NCBI GenBank assembly: GCA_050701115.1
Contig: JBOHER010000189.1
Span: 1 to 12,630, forward strand
Length of the DNA stretch: 12,630 nucleotides
Source of the DNA: JBOHER01 sp050701115
GTDB lineage: Bacteria > Actinomycetota > Actinomycetes > Mycobacteriales > Pseudonocardiaceae
Direction: 5' to 3'
The notes beneath the pieces were generated by a model. The model made no database searches. It had not been told where the DNA came from and was given only the letters and a program-made list of their open reading frames with translations. Positions 1 through 7,187 of the stretch are shown piece after piece (the stretch's first letter is position 1; every line of letters starts with the position of its first letter). Made by a program: the position numbers and the translations under genes.

Positions 1-821
1 TGCGCATGATGCGCACCAAAGGTCCCTTCATACCGGCGCCCGCCGCCCGCCGTGCGCGCCGAATACGCCGGGCTGGGCAGCAGCGCCAGGGAGAAGTACG
101 GCACCGACTCGGGGTCCACGTCGCCCAGCGGCTCCACCCGCTGCACCGTGCCGCTGCCTCCAGGGCCGGCGGGCCCGTCCCAGGTCGCCCGCTCGATGTA
201 GTAGGCGTCGTCCAGTTTGCCCGCCTCAGCCAGCGCCGCTCGCACCGAGCCGAAGGTCCGCCCCAGCTTGAGCACCGCGGCCGCGTCGGCCTCCGCCAGC
301 CGCATCGCGAGCTCGGAGGTGGGCAACGTGCCCGGCAGCACGGTGAGCACCTCGTCGCGCTGCACCAGCGGCCGACCGAGCACCGAGGACGCCGCGCTGA
401 CCGAGGTCACACCGGGCACCGCAATGGCCTGGTAGCGATCACACAGCCGCTCGTGCATGTACATGTAGGAGCCGTAGAAGAACGGATCGCCCTCGCAGAG
501 CAGCACCACGTCCCGCCCCGCGTCGAGGTGCTCGGCCAGCCGCTTGGCCGCGTGCTCGTAGAACTCCTGGATCGCGCCCTGGTAGCCGCCGGGATGGTCG
601 GAGGTTTCGGTCGTGACCGGGTAGACCAGCCGCTCCTCGATCTGGTCTCCACGCAGGTAGGGTTGCGCCACCGAACGCGCGATGCTGCGCCCGTGTCGCG
701 CACTGTGGTAGGCGATCACGTCGGCCTCGCCGATGAGCCGGGCAGCCTTGACGGTCACCAGCTCGGGGTCGCCAGGGCCGAGCCCGACGCCCCACAGCTT
801 GCCGGTCTTGGACTCGCTCAT
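1..821 (-). CDS. cobI: Precorrin-2 C20-methyltransferase CobI, partial (possibly fused CobIJ)
   Basis: Cytosolic SAM-dependent methyltransferase that converts precorrin-2 to precorrin-3A in aerobic cobalamin synthesis. The frame is open from an ATG at 821 to the left edge (273 codons seen), so the 3' end is missing. Seen: an N-terminal tetrapyrrole-methylase loop GVGLGPGDPELVTVKA (about residues 11-26), EGDPFFYGSYMY around residue 108, PGVTSVSAAS around 135, and the end-of-domain block SVPYFSLALLP near 240. Family knowledge: in Mycobacterium this protein is followed in frame by the precorrin-3B C17-methyltransferase CobJ. Here about 20 low-complexity residues rich in Gly, Ala and Arg follow the CobI domain and the window ends before any CobJ motif, so fusion cannot be decided. 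Its ATG overlaps the cobH stop in an ATGA, which implies translational coupling. Identity as CobI is firm. Confidence 0.93.
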   Translation of the reverse strand, partial: MSESKTGKLWGVGLGPGDPELVTVKAARLIGEADVIAYHSARHGRSIARSVAQPYLRGDQIEERLVYPVTTETSDHPGGYQGAIQEFYEHAAKRLAEHLDAGRDVVLLCEGDPFFYGSYMYMHERLCDRYQAIAVPGVTSVSAASSVLGRPLVQRDEVLTVLPGTLPTSELAMRLAEADAAAVLKLGRTFGSVRAALAEAGKLDDAYYIERATWDGPAGPGGSGTVQRVEPLGDVDPESVPYFSLALLPSPAYSARTAGGGRRYEGTFGAHHA

Positions 822-1444
822 AGTTCGGCCTCGGTTGCGATCGCGTTGACGGCGGACACAGCCATCGCGCTGCCGCCCCTTCGTCCGTGTACCACCAGGT
901 ACGGCGCGGACGCCCGCTTGACCAGCTCCACTTTGGACTCCGCGGCGCCGATGAAACCAACCGGGACACCGATGACCGCGGCCGGCGCGCCGACACCCTC
1001 GTCCAGCAGTTCGAACAACCGGAACAGTGCTGTCGGGGCGTTGCCGATCGCGACCACCGAGCCGGGCAGGTGGTCACGCCACAGCTCGAGGGCGGCCGCG
1101 CTACGCGTGGTGCCCAGCTCACGCGCCAGTTCGGGCACGCGCGGATCGGACAGCGTGCACAGCACCTCGTTGTCGGCAGGTAGCCGCTTGCGGGTGACGC
1201 CGCTGGCGATCATGTTCGCGTCGGTCAGCACCGGGGCGCCCGCTAGCAGCGCGTCGTGGCCCGCGGCGACCACATCCGGGGAGAACTCCACGTCTGCTGC
1301 GAGGTCGACCTGACCGCAGGCGTGGATCATGCGCACCACCACGCGCTCCACATCGGGCGGGAACCCCGCGAGGCCGGCTTCGGCGCGAATCGTCGCGAAG
1401 GAGCGGCGGTAGATCTCCGCCCCGTCGCGGATGTAGTCACTCAC
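818..1444 (-). CDS. cobH: Precorrin-8X methylmutase CobH
   Basis: Catalyses the methyl shift from C11 to C12 that turns precorrin-8X into hydrogenobyrinic acid, late in corrin ring synthesis. The protein has 208 residues, the usual family length. The conserved motif RMIHACGQVDLA carries the likely catalytic His (residue 41). Other family blocks are FSPDVV, the PVLTDANMIASGV stretch, and IGNAPTALFRL followed by a VGFIGAAESK segment. The start is a GTG at 1444, eight bases inside the end of cobG, with AGGAG and AAAGGG purine runs upstream that can serve as ribosome binding sites. The stop overlaps the cobI ATG. The order cobG-cobH-cobI is the same as in mycobacteria. Nothing unusual was seen in the coding sequence. 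Confidence 0.96.
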   Translation of the reverse strand: MSDYIRDGAEIYRRSFATIRAEAGLAGFPPDVERVVVRMIHACGQVDLAADVEFSPDVVAAGHDALLAGAPVLTDANMIASGVTRKRLPADNEVLCTLSDPRVPELARELGTTRSAAALELWRDHLPGSVVAIGNAPTALFRLFELLDEGVGAPAAVIGVPVGFIGAAESKVELVKRASAPYLVVHGRRGGSAMAVSAVNAIATEAEL

Positions 1445-2717
1445 CCGGTGTCCCTTTCTCCTGCCTTGTCGCCGGCACGGCCGTCAGCACTGCCTTCGCG
1501 GTCAGTGCCTCGGCAAGCCGCTCGGTCGGCACCCGGTCGCCGTCGACCAGGTATCCCCCGCGCTCGGCGAGCACGTCCACGTGCGCGGCCTGGGGACGGC
1601 CGCACCGGCGCCCGCAGCCAGAGAAGTGTGCGGTGCCTGATCCGGGAACGGTACCCCCGGCCGGGGAATGGATGGCTTTCATCACGTCGCCGCGAACATC
1701 CGCCAACGACTTCACGCAGCCGGGGTGACCGATGCAGGCGCTGATCGCCAGCTCGGGTGCCCGCGCATCCAGGATCAGACCGGCCTCGCGCAGGGAGGCC
1801 GCAGCGGCCGGGTCGGCCTTCGGCACCACGACGGTCCGCCACGGAGTCAGCACGACAGTGCCGCCGACCACTGCGAGTAACCGTGCTCGCTCCGCCGACA
1901 GCACCCCGAACGGCAGCCCGACGACAAGGGCGGTCCCGCCGTCATCCCGGCCGAGCGGGCCGACCACTGGCTTCGGGGCGCGCCGCACCTCGTGCGGAGC
2001 TTCGCGGGCCGCCTCGACCGCACGCGCCACGGCTTCGACGATGGCTTCCCGCTGCGCGCCGAGCTCGCGGACCTGCCAGGCGCCGTGCTCGGCGTCGCCC
2101 CGCACCTCGGTGAACGCGACCGCGGTGGCCACCAGGGCCCGCGGCGCGTCGGCCGTGGTGATCCGGAGCCCCGTATCGGCACCCGCCAGCACGAGTGCGC
2201 CGTGATCCCGGCTCAGCGCCAGCCAGCAGGCGTCGATCCGGTCGTCGACGATGTCACCGCGGCCGTCGTCCAGGCCGAACAGAAACCGTCCCGGCAGCGT
2301 GGTCAGTCGCGCGTTGGCACAGACCGCCTCGTCGAGTTCGCGCGCCAGCAGGCGGACATCCGCAACACCGCCCGCCACTCCCGACAGCGGCGAGGCCACG
2401 ATGTTGCGCACCCGCTCGTGGCTCGCCGAGGGCAGCAGGCCCGCTTCCGCGAGGCGGACGGCGAGTTCGTCACCGGAATCGAGGCCGCGCACCTGCACGT
2501 TCGCCCGTGACGTCAGATGCAGCTCGCCGTCGCCGAACCGTTGCGCGCAGTCCGCGAGAACCCGCAGCGCAGCGGCGGTCAGCTGCCCGCCCGGGATCCG
2601 CACCCTGGCCAACCGGCCGTCCGCGGCCTCGTGCGTGGTCAACGCCCCAGGGCAGGCGTCCGCACGTGATCGCGGCGACTCGGCAGGAACAGGCACGGGG
2701 ACCACTGTAGATTGCAT
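1437..2717 (-). CDS. cobG: Precorrin-3B synthase CobG (Fe-S mono-oxygenase)
   Basis: Oxygen-dependent enzyme that makes precorrin-3B before ring contraction, hence a marker of the aerobic B12 pathway. It is related to sulfite/nitrite reductases. Seen in the 426-residue product: an N-terminal ferredoxin-like half domain (DACPGAL around 20-25, then LTSRANVQVRGL around 69-79), a second half domain (VVGLPFGVLS around 265-274), and the 4Fe-4S ligands C328 and C334 (CIGHPGC) plus C368 and C372 (SGCGRRCG). I chose the ATG at 2717 because homologues begin a short way before DACPGAL. The frame is open a further 44 codons to 2849, but that stretch is antisense to the cobalamin riboswitch and does not look like protein. 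No clear ribosome binding site or minus-strand promoter precedes 2717. First gene of cobG-cobH-cobI. Confidence 0.93.
   Translation of the reverse strand: MQSTVVPVPVPAESPRSRADACPGALTTHEAADGRLARVRIPGGQLTAAALRVLADCAQRFGDGELHLTSRANVQVRGLDSGDELAVRLAEAGLLPSASHERVRNIVASPLSGVAGGVADVRLLARELDEAVCANARLTTLPGRFLFGLDDGRGDIVDDRIDACWLALSRDHGALVLAGADTGLRITTADAPRALVATAVAFTEVRGDAEHGAWQVRELGAQREAIVEAVARAVEAAREAPHEVRRAPKPVVGPLGRDDGGTALVVGLPFGVLSAERARLLAVVGGTVVLTPWRTVVVPKADPAAAASLREAGLILDARAPELAISACIGHPGCVKSLADVRGDVMKAIHSPAGGTVPGSGTAHFSGCGRRCGRPQAAHVDVLAERGGYLVDGDRVPTERLAEALTAKAVLTAVPATRQEKGTPGE
2708..2713 (+). promoter_or_regulatory. Possible -10 element for the cobN riboswitch transcript
   Basis: TAGATT (4 of 6 to TATAAT, preceded by CTG) would place the transcript start near 2718-2721, where the riboswitch P1 stem begins. 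No convincing -35 lies 17 bp upstream. The element sits inside the first codons of the divergent cobG. This is inference from spacing only. Confidence 0.35.
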
Positions 2718-2853
2718 GGTTGACCAGCCAACGCGTTGGCGGTGGAGGAACTCCGGTGCGAGTCCGAGGGTAGAGCCCCGCTTCACGCGGCGGAGTCGCG
2801 AGGTGACCACTGTGACCGGACGCGTGTGTCCGGGAGCCAGACACTCCAACCAG
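2717..2853 (+). promoter_or_regulatory. Cobalamin (adenosylcobalamin-type) riboswitch aptamer upstream of cobN
   Basis: Seen: outer stem P1 formed by TGGTTG (2717-2722) and CAACCA (2847-2852); the signature GGAACTCCGGTGCGAGTCCG at 2747-2766; an arm with CTTC in its loop (2781-2784); a CCACTG core at 2807-2812; and the B12-box-like GGGAGCCAGAC at 2832-2842. Their order and spacing are those of the cobalamin riboswitch family. It precedes cobN on the same strand, so it should bind cobalamin and reduce cobN expression when the vitamin is plentiful. The expression platform follows at 2856-2892. Recognition is from motif order, not from a covariance search. Confidence 0.9.
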
Positions 2854-2855
2854 CG

Positions 2856-2892
2856 CGATCGAAGTCGATCGGGGCGAGGACCCCGCGAGGAG
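2856..2892 (+). promoter_or_regulatory. Riboswitch expression platform with hairpins and cobN ribosome binding site
   Basis: A hairpin with arms CGATCG at 2856-2861 and 2866-2871 (loop AAGT) directly follows the aptamer. Its GAAG at 2861-2864 can pair with CTTC in the aptamer loop at 2781-2784, as expected of the L5-L13 kissing contact of this riboswitch class. A second small hairpin, GGGG (2871-2874) with CCCC (2881-2884), lies just before the Shine-Dalgarno GAGGAG (2887-2892), which is 7 bases from the cobN GTG. With no terminator-like U run, control is more likely at translation than by termination. The pairings are seen in sequence; the mechanism is inferred. Confidence 0.6.
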
Positions 2893-2899
2893 TTGCATC

Positions 2900-5800
2900 G
2901 TGATCGTTCTGCTGTCCACCTCGGACACCGACCTGCTGGCCGCCAGGTCGAGCGGCGCGGGCTACCGGCTCGCCAACCCTGCCCGGATGGACCTGGCGGA
3001 TCTGCCCGCGCTCATCGACGACGCGCAGGTCGTGGTGATCCGCATCCTCGGCGGTGAACGCACCTGGCAGGAAGGCCTTGACATCGTGCGCGCCCGCGGT
3101 GCGCACGTGGTCGTGCTCGGCGGCGAGCAGGCACCCGACGCCGAGCTGATGAAGCTCTCCAAGGTCCCGGCAGGCATCGCGACGCAGGCGCACCGGTATC
3201 TGGCCAACGGCGGCCCGGAGAACCTGGCACAGCTGCACCGCTTCCTCTCCGACACGCTGCTGCTGACCGGCGACGGGTTCGAGCCCCCCGCGGAGCAGCC
3301 GAGCTGGGGCGTCCTGGCGCGCCCGCCACGCCGGGAGGACGGCCCCGTCGTCGCGATCCTGTACTACCGGGCGCACCACTTCTCCGGGAACACCGCGTTC
3401 ATCGAGGCGCTATGCACGGCCGTGGAGGACGCCGGCGGCCGGCCGCTGCCGATCTACTGCGCGACCCTGCGCAACCGTGAGCCCGCCATGATCGACGAAC
3501 TCCGCGAGGCGGACGCGCTGCTGGTGACCGTGCTGGCCGCGGGCGGCACCACGCCGTCGGAGGTCGGCGCGGGCGGTGACGAGGCGTGGGACATCGCCGA
3601 GCTCGCCGAACTGGACATCCCGATCTTGCAGGCGCTGTGCCTGACCAGCGACCGGGACACCTGGACCGACAGCGACGAGGGCCTGTCCTCCATGGACGCG
3701 GCCTCGCAGGTCGCCGTGCCCGAGTTCGACGGCCGGATCATCACGGTTCCGTTTTCCTTCAAGGAAACCGACGAAGAGGGCCTCCCCCACTACGTGCCCG
3801 ACCCCGAGCGCGCAGGTCGGGTCGCCGCCATCGCGGTCAACCACGCCCGGCTGCGCCACATACCGCCTGCCGAGCGGAAGATCGCCCTGGTGCTGTCGGC
3901 CTACCCGACCAAGCACTCCCGGGTGGGCAATGCGGTCGGCCTGGACACCCCGGCCAGCGCGGTGAAGCTGCTGCGCGCCATGCGGGAGCAGGGCTACGAC
4001 CTCGGCTCCGACCCGGTGCCCGGCGTGGACCCGGCAGGTGGCGACCAGCCGGACGGCGACGCGTTCATCCACGCGCTGATCGAGGCGGGTGGCCAGGATC
4101 CCGAGTGGCTGACCGAGGAGAAACTGGCGGGCAACCCGATCCGGGTTCCTGCCGCCGATTACCGCGTGTGGTTCGCCGCCCTGCCTTCAGCGTTGCGCGC
4201 CGAGGTGGAGGAACACTGGGGTCCGCCGCCGGGTGCCCTGTTCGTCGACCGCTCGGTGAACCCGGAGGGCGACATCGTGCTCGCGTCCCTTCGCGCGGGC
4301 AACGTCCTCATCATGATCCAGCCGCCGCGCGGGTTCGGCGAGAACCCGGTGGCGATCTACCACAATCCGGACCTGCCGCCCAGCCACCACTATCTGGCCG
4401 CCTACCGCTGGCTGGAGAATTCCTTCGGCGCGCACGCGGTGGTGCACCTGGGCAAGCACGGCTCGCTGGAGTGGCTGCCCGGCAAGACCGCGGGCCTGTC
4501 GGCGTCCTGCGGTCCGGACGCCGTCCTCGGCAGCCTGCCGATGATCTACCCGTTCCTGATCAACGATCCCGGCGAGGGCGCGCAGGCCAAGCGCCGCGCG
4601 CATGCCACGATCGTCGACCACCTGATCCCGCCGATGGCCCGCGCGGAGAGCTACGGCGATATGGCGCGGTTGGAACAGCTGCTGGACGAACACGCCAACA
4701 TCTCGGCGATGGACCCGGCTAAGCTGCCCGCCATCCGTGCGCAGATCTGGACCCTGATCCAGGCCGCCAAGCTGGATCACGACCTGGGTGTCGATGAGCG
4801 CCCACACGACGCGGAGTTCGACGACTTCCTGCTGCACATCGACGGTTGGCTGTGCGAGGTCAAGGACGCGCAGATCCGCGATGGCCTGCACATTCTGGGC
4901 GAGGCGCCCACCGGCGAGGCTCGGGTGAATCTGGTGCTCGCCATGCTGCGCGCGCAACAGATGTGGGGAGGTAAGGCAGGCGCGGTTCCCGGACTGCGTA
5001 CTGCGTTGGGACTCAAGGAGAACTCCGATGCGGCCAGCTCCGTTGTGGACGCGATCGAGACCCGCGCGCACACGCTCGTGTCAGCGATGGAAGTCCGTGA
5101 TTGGGTGCCTGGTGCGGTGTCCGGGGTGTGCACGGAGGTGCTCGGCGCGAACGACCCAGAGGTGGGACGCGTGCTGACGTTCGCGGCCACCGAGATCGTG
5201 CCACGCCTTGCCGGTACGGATAACGAATTGCACGCCGTCTTGCATGCCCTTGACGGCGGCTACATCCCGGCAGGCCCGAGCGGTTCTCCGCTACGCGGCC
5301 TGATCAACGTGCTGCCCTCCGGCCGCAACTTCTACACCGTGGACCCAAAATCCATCCCGAGCAGGTTGGCCTGGGAGACCGGGCAGGCGCTGGCAGAGTC
5401 CCTGCTGCACCGCTACCGCTCCGACACCGGCGAGTGGCCCCGCTCGGTGGGGCTGTCCGTGTGGGGCACCTCCGCCATGCGGACCTCGGGTGACGACGTC
5501 GCGGAAGTGCTTGCGTTGCTTGGCGTTGCGCCAGTCTGGGACGAGGCGTCGCGGCGGGTGAGCGGCATCGAGACCATCCCGCTGGAGGAACTCGGCCGCC
5601 CGCGGATCGACGTCACCGTGCGCATCTCGGGGTTCTTCCGCGACGCCTTCCCGCACGTCGTCGACCTGCTGGACGACGCGGTCAAGCTGGTGTCCACTGT
5701 GGATGAGCCGGACGAGCTGAACTTCGTGCGCGCGCACGTCAAGGCCGATCTCGCTCTGCACGGTGACGAACGGCGAGCCACCACCAGGGTTTTCGGCTCC

Positions 5801-6505
5801 AAGCCCGGTTCCTACGGCGCGGGCCTGTTGCCACTGATGGACTCGGGTAGCTGGCGCGATGACGCCGACCTGGCCGAGGTGTATGCGGTGTGGGGCGGCT
5901 ACGCCTACGGTCGGGGCCTGGACGGCGCACCCGCACGCGAGGACATGGAGAACTCCTACCGCCGTATCCAGATCGCGGCCAAGAACACCGACACCCGTGA
6001 GCACGACATCGCCGACTCAGACGACTATTTCCAGTACCACGGCGGCATGATCGCCACGGTCCGTGCGCTCACCGGCTCGGCACCGGCCTCCTACATCGGC
6101 GACTCCACCACGCCCGACGCGGTGCGCACCCGCACCTTGTCCGAGGAGACCGCCCGGGTGTTCCGGGCCCGCGTGGTCAATCCGCGCTGGCTGGCCGCGA
6201 TGCGCAAGCACGGATACAAGGGCGCCTTCGAACTGGCAGCGACGGTGGACTATCTGTTCGGCTTCGACGCCACCGCGGGTGTGGTCGACGACTGGATGTA
6301 CGAGAAGCTCACCGAGACCTACGTGCTGGACGCGGAGAACCAGGAGTTCCTCACCCGGTCGAACCCGTGGGCACTTCGTGGAATCGTGGAGCGGCTCACC
6401 GAAGCCGCCGACCGAGGACTGTGGGCCGAGCCGAAACCCGACCTCTTGGCCAAGATGCGCGAGGTCTACCTGCGGGTCGAAGGAGACCTCGAGGGCGAAG
6501 CCTAG
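2900..6505 (+). CDS. cobN: Cobaltochelatase subunit CobN
   Basis: Large subunit of the ATP-dependent aerobic cobaltochelatase, which inserts Co2+ into hydrogenobyrinic acid a,c-diamide. It works with CobS/CobT or ChlI/ChlD-like AAA+ partners, none of which is in this window. At 1201 residues it has normal length for actinobacterial CobN (CobN/magnesium chelatase H family). Seen: an N-terminal flavodoxin-like region, LSAYPTKHSRVGNAVGLDTP (about residues 332-351), the family signature HLGKHGSLEWLPGKT (516-530), MWGGKAGAVPG (about 690), GRNFYTVDPKSIPSRLAWETG (about 807), and WGTSAMRTSGDDVAE followed by RISGFFRDAFPHV (about 855-920). The start is a GTG with GAGGAG 7 bases upstream, behind a cobalamin riboswitch. 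It is transcribed away from cobG and meets tetR at a shared CTAG. Confidence 0.97.
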   Translation: MIVLLSTSDTDLLAARSSGAGYRLANPARMDLADLPALIDDAQVVVIRILGGERTWQEGLDIVRARGAHVVVLGGEQAPDAELMKLSKVPAGIATQAHRYLANGGPENLAQLHRFLSDTLLLTGDGFEPPAEQPSWGVLARPPRREDGPVVAILYYRAHHFSGNTAFIEALCTAVEDAGGRPLPIYCATLRNREPAMIDELREADALLVTVLAAGGTTPSEVGAGGDEAWDIAELAELDIPILQALCLTSDRDTWTDSDEGLSSMDAASQVAVPEFDGRIITVPFSFKETDEEGLPHYVPDPERAGRVAAIAVNHARLRHIPPAERKIALVLSAYPTKHSRVGNAVGLDTPASAVKLLRAMREQGYDLGSDPVPGVDPAGGDQPDGDAFIHALIEAGGQDPEWLTEEKLAGNPIRVPAADYRVWFAALPSALRAEVEEHWGPPPGALFVDRSVNPEGDIVLASLRAGNVLIMIQPPRGFGENPVAIYHNPDLPPSHHYLAAYRWLENSFGAHAVVHLGKHGSLEWLPGKTAGLSASCGPDAVLGSLPMIYPFLINDPGEGAQAKRRAHATIVDHLIPPMARAESYGDMARLEQLLDEHANISAMDPAKLPAIRAQIWTLIQAAKLDHDLGVDERPHDAEFDDFLLHIDGWLCEVKDAQIRDGLHILGEAPTGEARVNLVLAMLRAQQMWGGKAGAVPGLRTALGLKENSDAASSVVDAIETRAHTLVSAMEVRDWVPGAVSGVCTEVLGANDPEVGRVLTFAATEIVPRLAGTDNELHAVLHALDGGYIPAGPSGSPLRGLINVLPSGRNFYTVDPKSIPSRLAWETGQALAESLLHRYRSDTGEWPRSVGLSVWGTSAMRTSGDDVAEVLALLGVAPVWDEASRRVSGIETIPLEELGRPRIDVTVRISGFFRDAFPHVVDLLDDAVKLVSTVDEPDELNFVRAHVKADLALHGDERRATTRVFGSKPGSYGAGLLPLMDSGSWRDDADLAEVYAVWGGYAYGRGLDGAPAREDMENSYRRIQIAAKNTDTREHDIADSDDYFQYHGGMIATVRALTGSAPASYIGDSTTPDAVRTRTLSEETARVFRARVVNPRWLAAMRKHGYKGAFELAATVDYLFGFDATAGVVDDWMYEKLTETYVLDAENQEFLTRSNPWALRGIVERLTEAADRGLWAEPKPDLLAKMREVYLRVEGDLEGEA

Positions 6506-7110
6506 GAGCCGACGGCCTCGTCGAGGTACGGACCGAAGACCTCCGCCATATTGGCGGCCGTCTCCGCGACCGACGCCGTTGGCGACGCGGCGTGGCTGAT
6601 CGCCAGCCGGACCATGTACTCGGCGATCAACCGCACGGAGTGATCGGGGACGGTCGGCCACGCCTTGGCGAGAAAGCTCATCAACCGATCGGTGGCGAAC
6701 GCGAGAACGGGGCCGGCTTGATTGGTCACCAACGGCAGCAAGCCATCGACTTCGTCGCCCCTGACGATCGCCCTGATCAACGGTTCGTCGCCCGCGGCTT
6801 TCAGAAACACCTCCACCGCGGCCGCGAGCGCAGCCCTCGGCTCATTGAGGCGCGCGGACACCGCGTCCTCGACGCCGCCGAGGAACCGTTCTGCCTCCCG
6901 CAGGATGTAGGCCTGCGCGAACGCCTGCCGCGAGCCGAACTCCTTGTACAAGGTCTGCCTGCTCACACCGGCAGCCTTGGCGATGTCGGCCATCCTGATG
7001 TCCGACCACGAGTGATCCACCAGCTGGTCGCTCGCGGCATCGAAAAGGGTGTCCCTGAGCAACGCTCGAGCCGCATCGGCGTAGCGGACTCGCGTCCGTG
7101 GGGCTGGCAT
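6502..7110 (-). CDS. TetR-family regulator of the alkane cluster (AlkU/AlkX-like)
   Basis: DNA-binding repressor of 202 residues. The TetR N-terminal domain is clear: YADAARALLRDTLFDAA (10-26), IRMADIAKAAGVSRQTLYKEFGSRQAFAQAY (38-68, helix-turn-helix about 41-60), then a helical ligand-binding domain. It lies directly after rubB on the same strand, the place of alkU in Rhodococcus clusters, where such proteins respond to alkane or fatty-acid signals. That role is carried over from family context. The start is uncertain. An ATG at 7191 overlaps the rubB stop (ATGA) and would add 27 residues. I prefer 7110 because homologues begin there and the 7111-7187 stretch loses the G/C-ending codon pattern and holds a promoter-like motif. 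A GGAGG sits only 2 bases before 7110, so leaderless translation is possible. Its stop shares CTAG with cobN. Confidence 0.85.
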   Translation of the reverse strand: MPAPRTRVRYADAARALLRDTLFDAASDQLVDHSWSDIRMADIAKAAGVSRQTLYKEFGSRQAFAQAYILREAERFLGGVEDAVSARLNEPRAALAAAVEVFLKAAGDEPLIRAIVRGDEVDGLLPLVTNQAGPVLAFATDRLMSFLAKAWPTVPDHSVRLIAEYMVRLAISHAASPTASVAETAANMAEVFGPYLDEAVGS

Positions 7111-7117
7111 GTCCTCC

Positions 7118-7157
7118 ACAGTCGCAGCAATACCGCGTCGTGTCAACAAGTTGGACA
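7118..7157 (-). promoter_or_regulatory. Possible internal promoter/operator for tetR
   Basis: On the minus strand TTGACA (7146-7141) is followed after exactly 17 bases by GACTGT (7123-7118), a weak but plausible actinobacterial -10. The expected start falls at or next to the ATG at 7110. An imperfect inverted repeat, TGTC/GACA at the ends of 7141-7157, covers the -35, as a repeat does at the alkB promoter. Evidence is motif spacing only. Confidence 0.35.
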
Positions 7158-7187
7158 TCACCTGGCTTACTGCCTCGAAGCGCGCGC

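Noticed and set aside
6..1313. Long plus-strand open frame opposite cobI and cobH
   Set aside because: Arg/His/Gly-rich translation typical of GC-rich shadows, no ribosome binding site, and it lies fully over two clear genes on the other strand.
2718..2849. Upstream extension of CobG by 44 residues
   Set aside because: The stretch is the antisense of a well-formed cobalamin riboswitch, matches no known CobG N-terminus, and the family begins close to the ATG at 2717.
5692..5706. GTCCACTGTGGAT near-palindrome as an operator
   Set aside because: It lies inside cobN coding sequence (VSTVDEP); similar ACTGT-containing words occur several times by codon preference.
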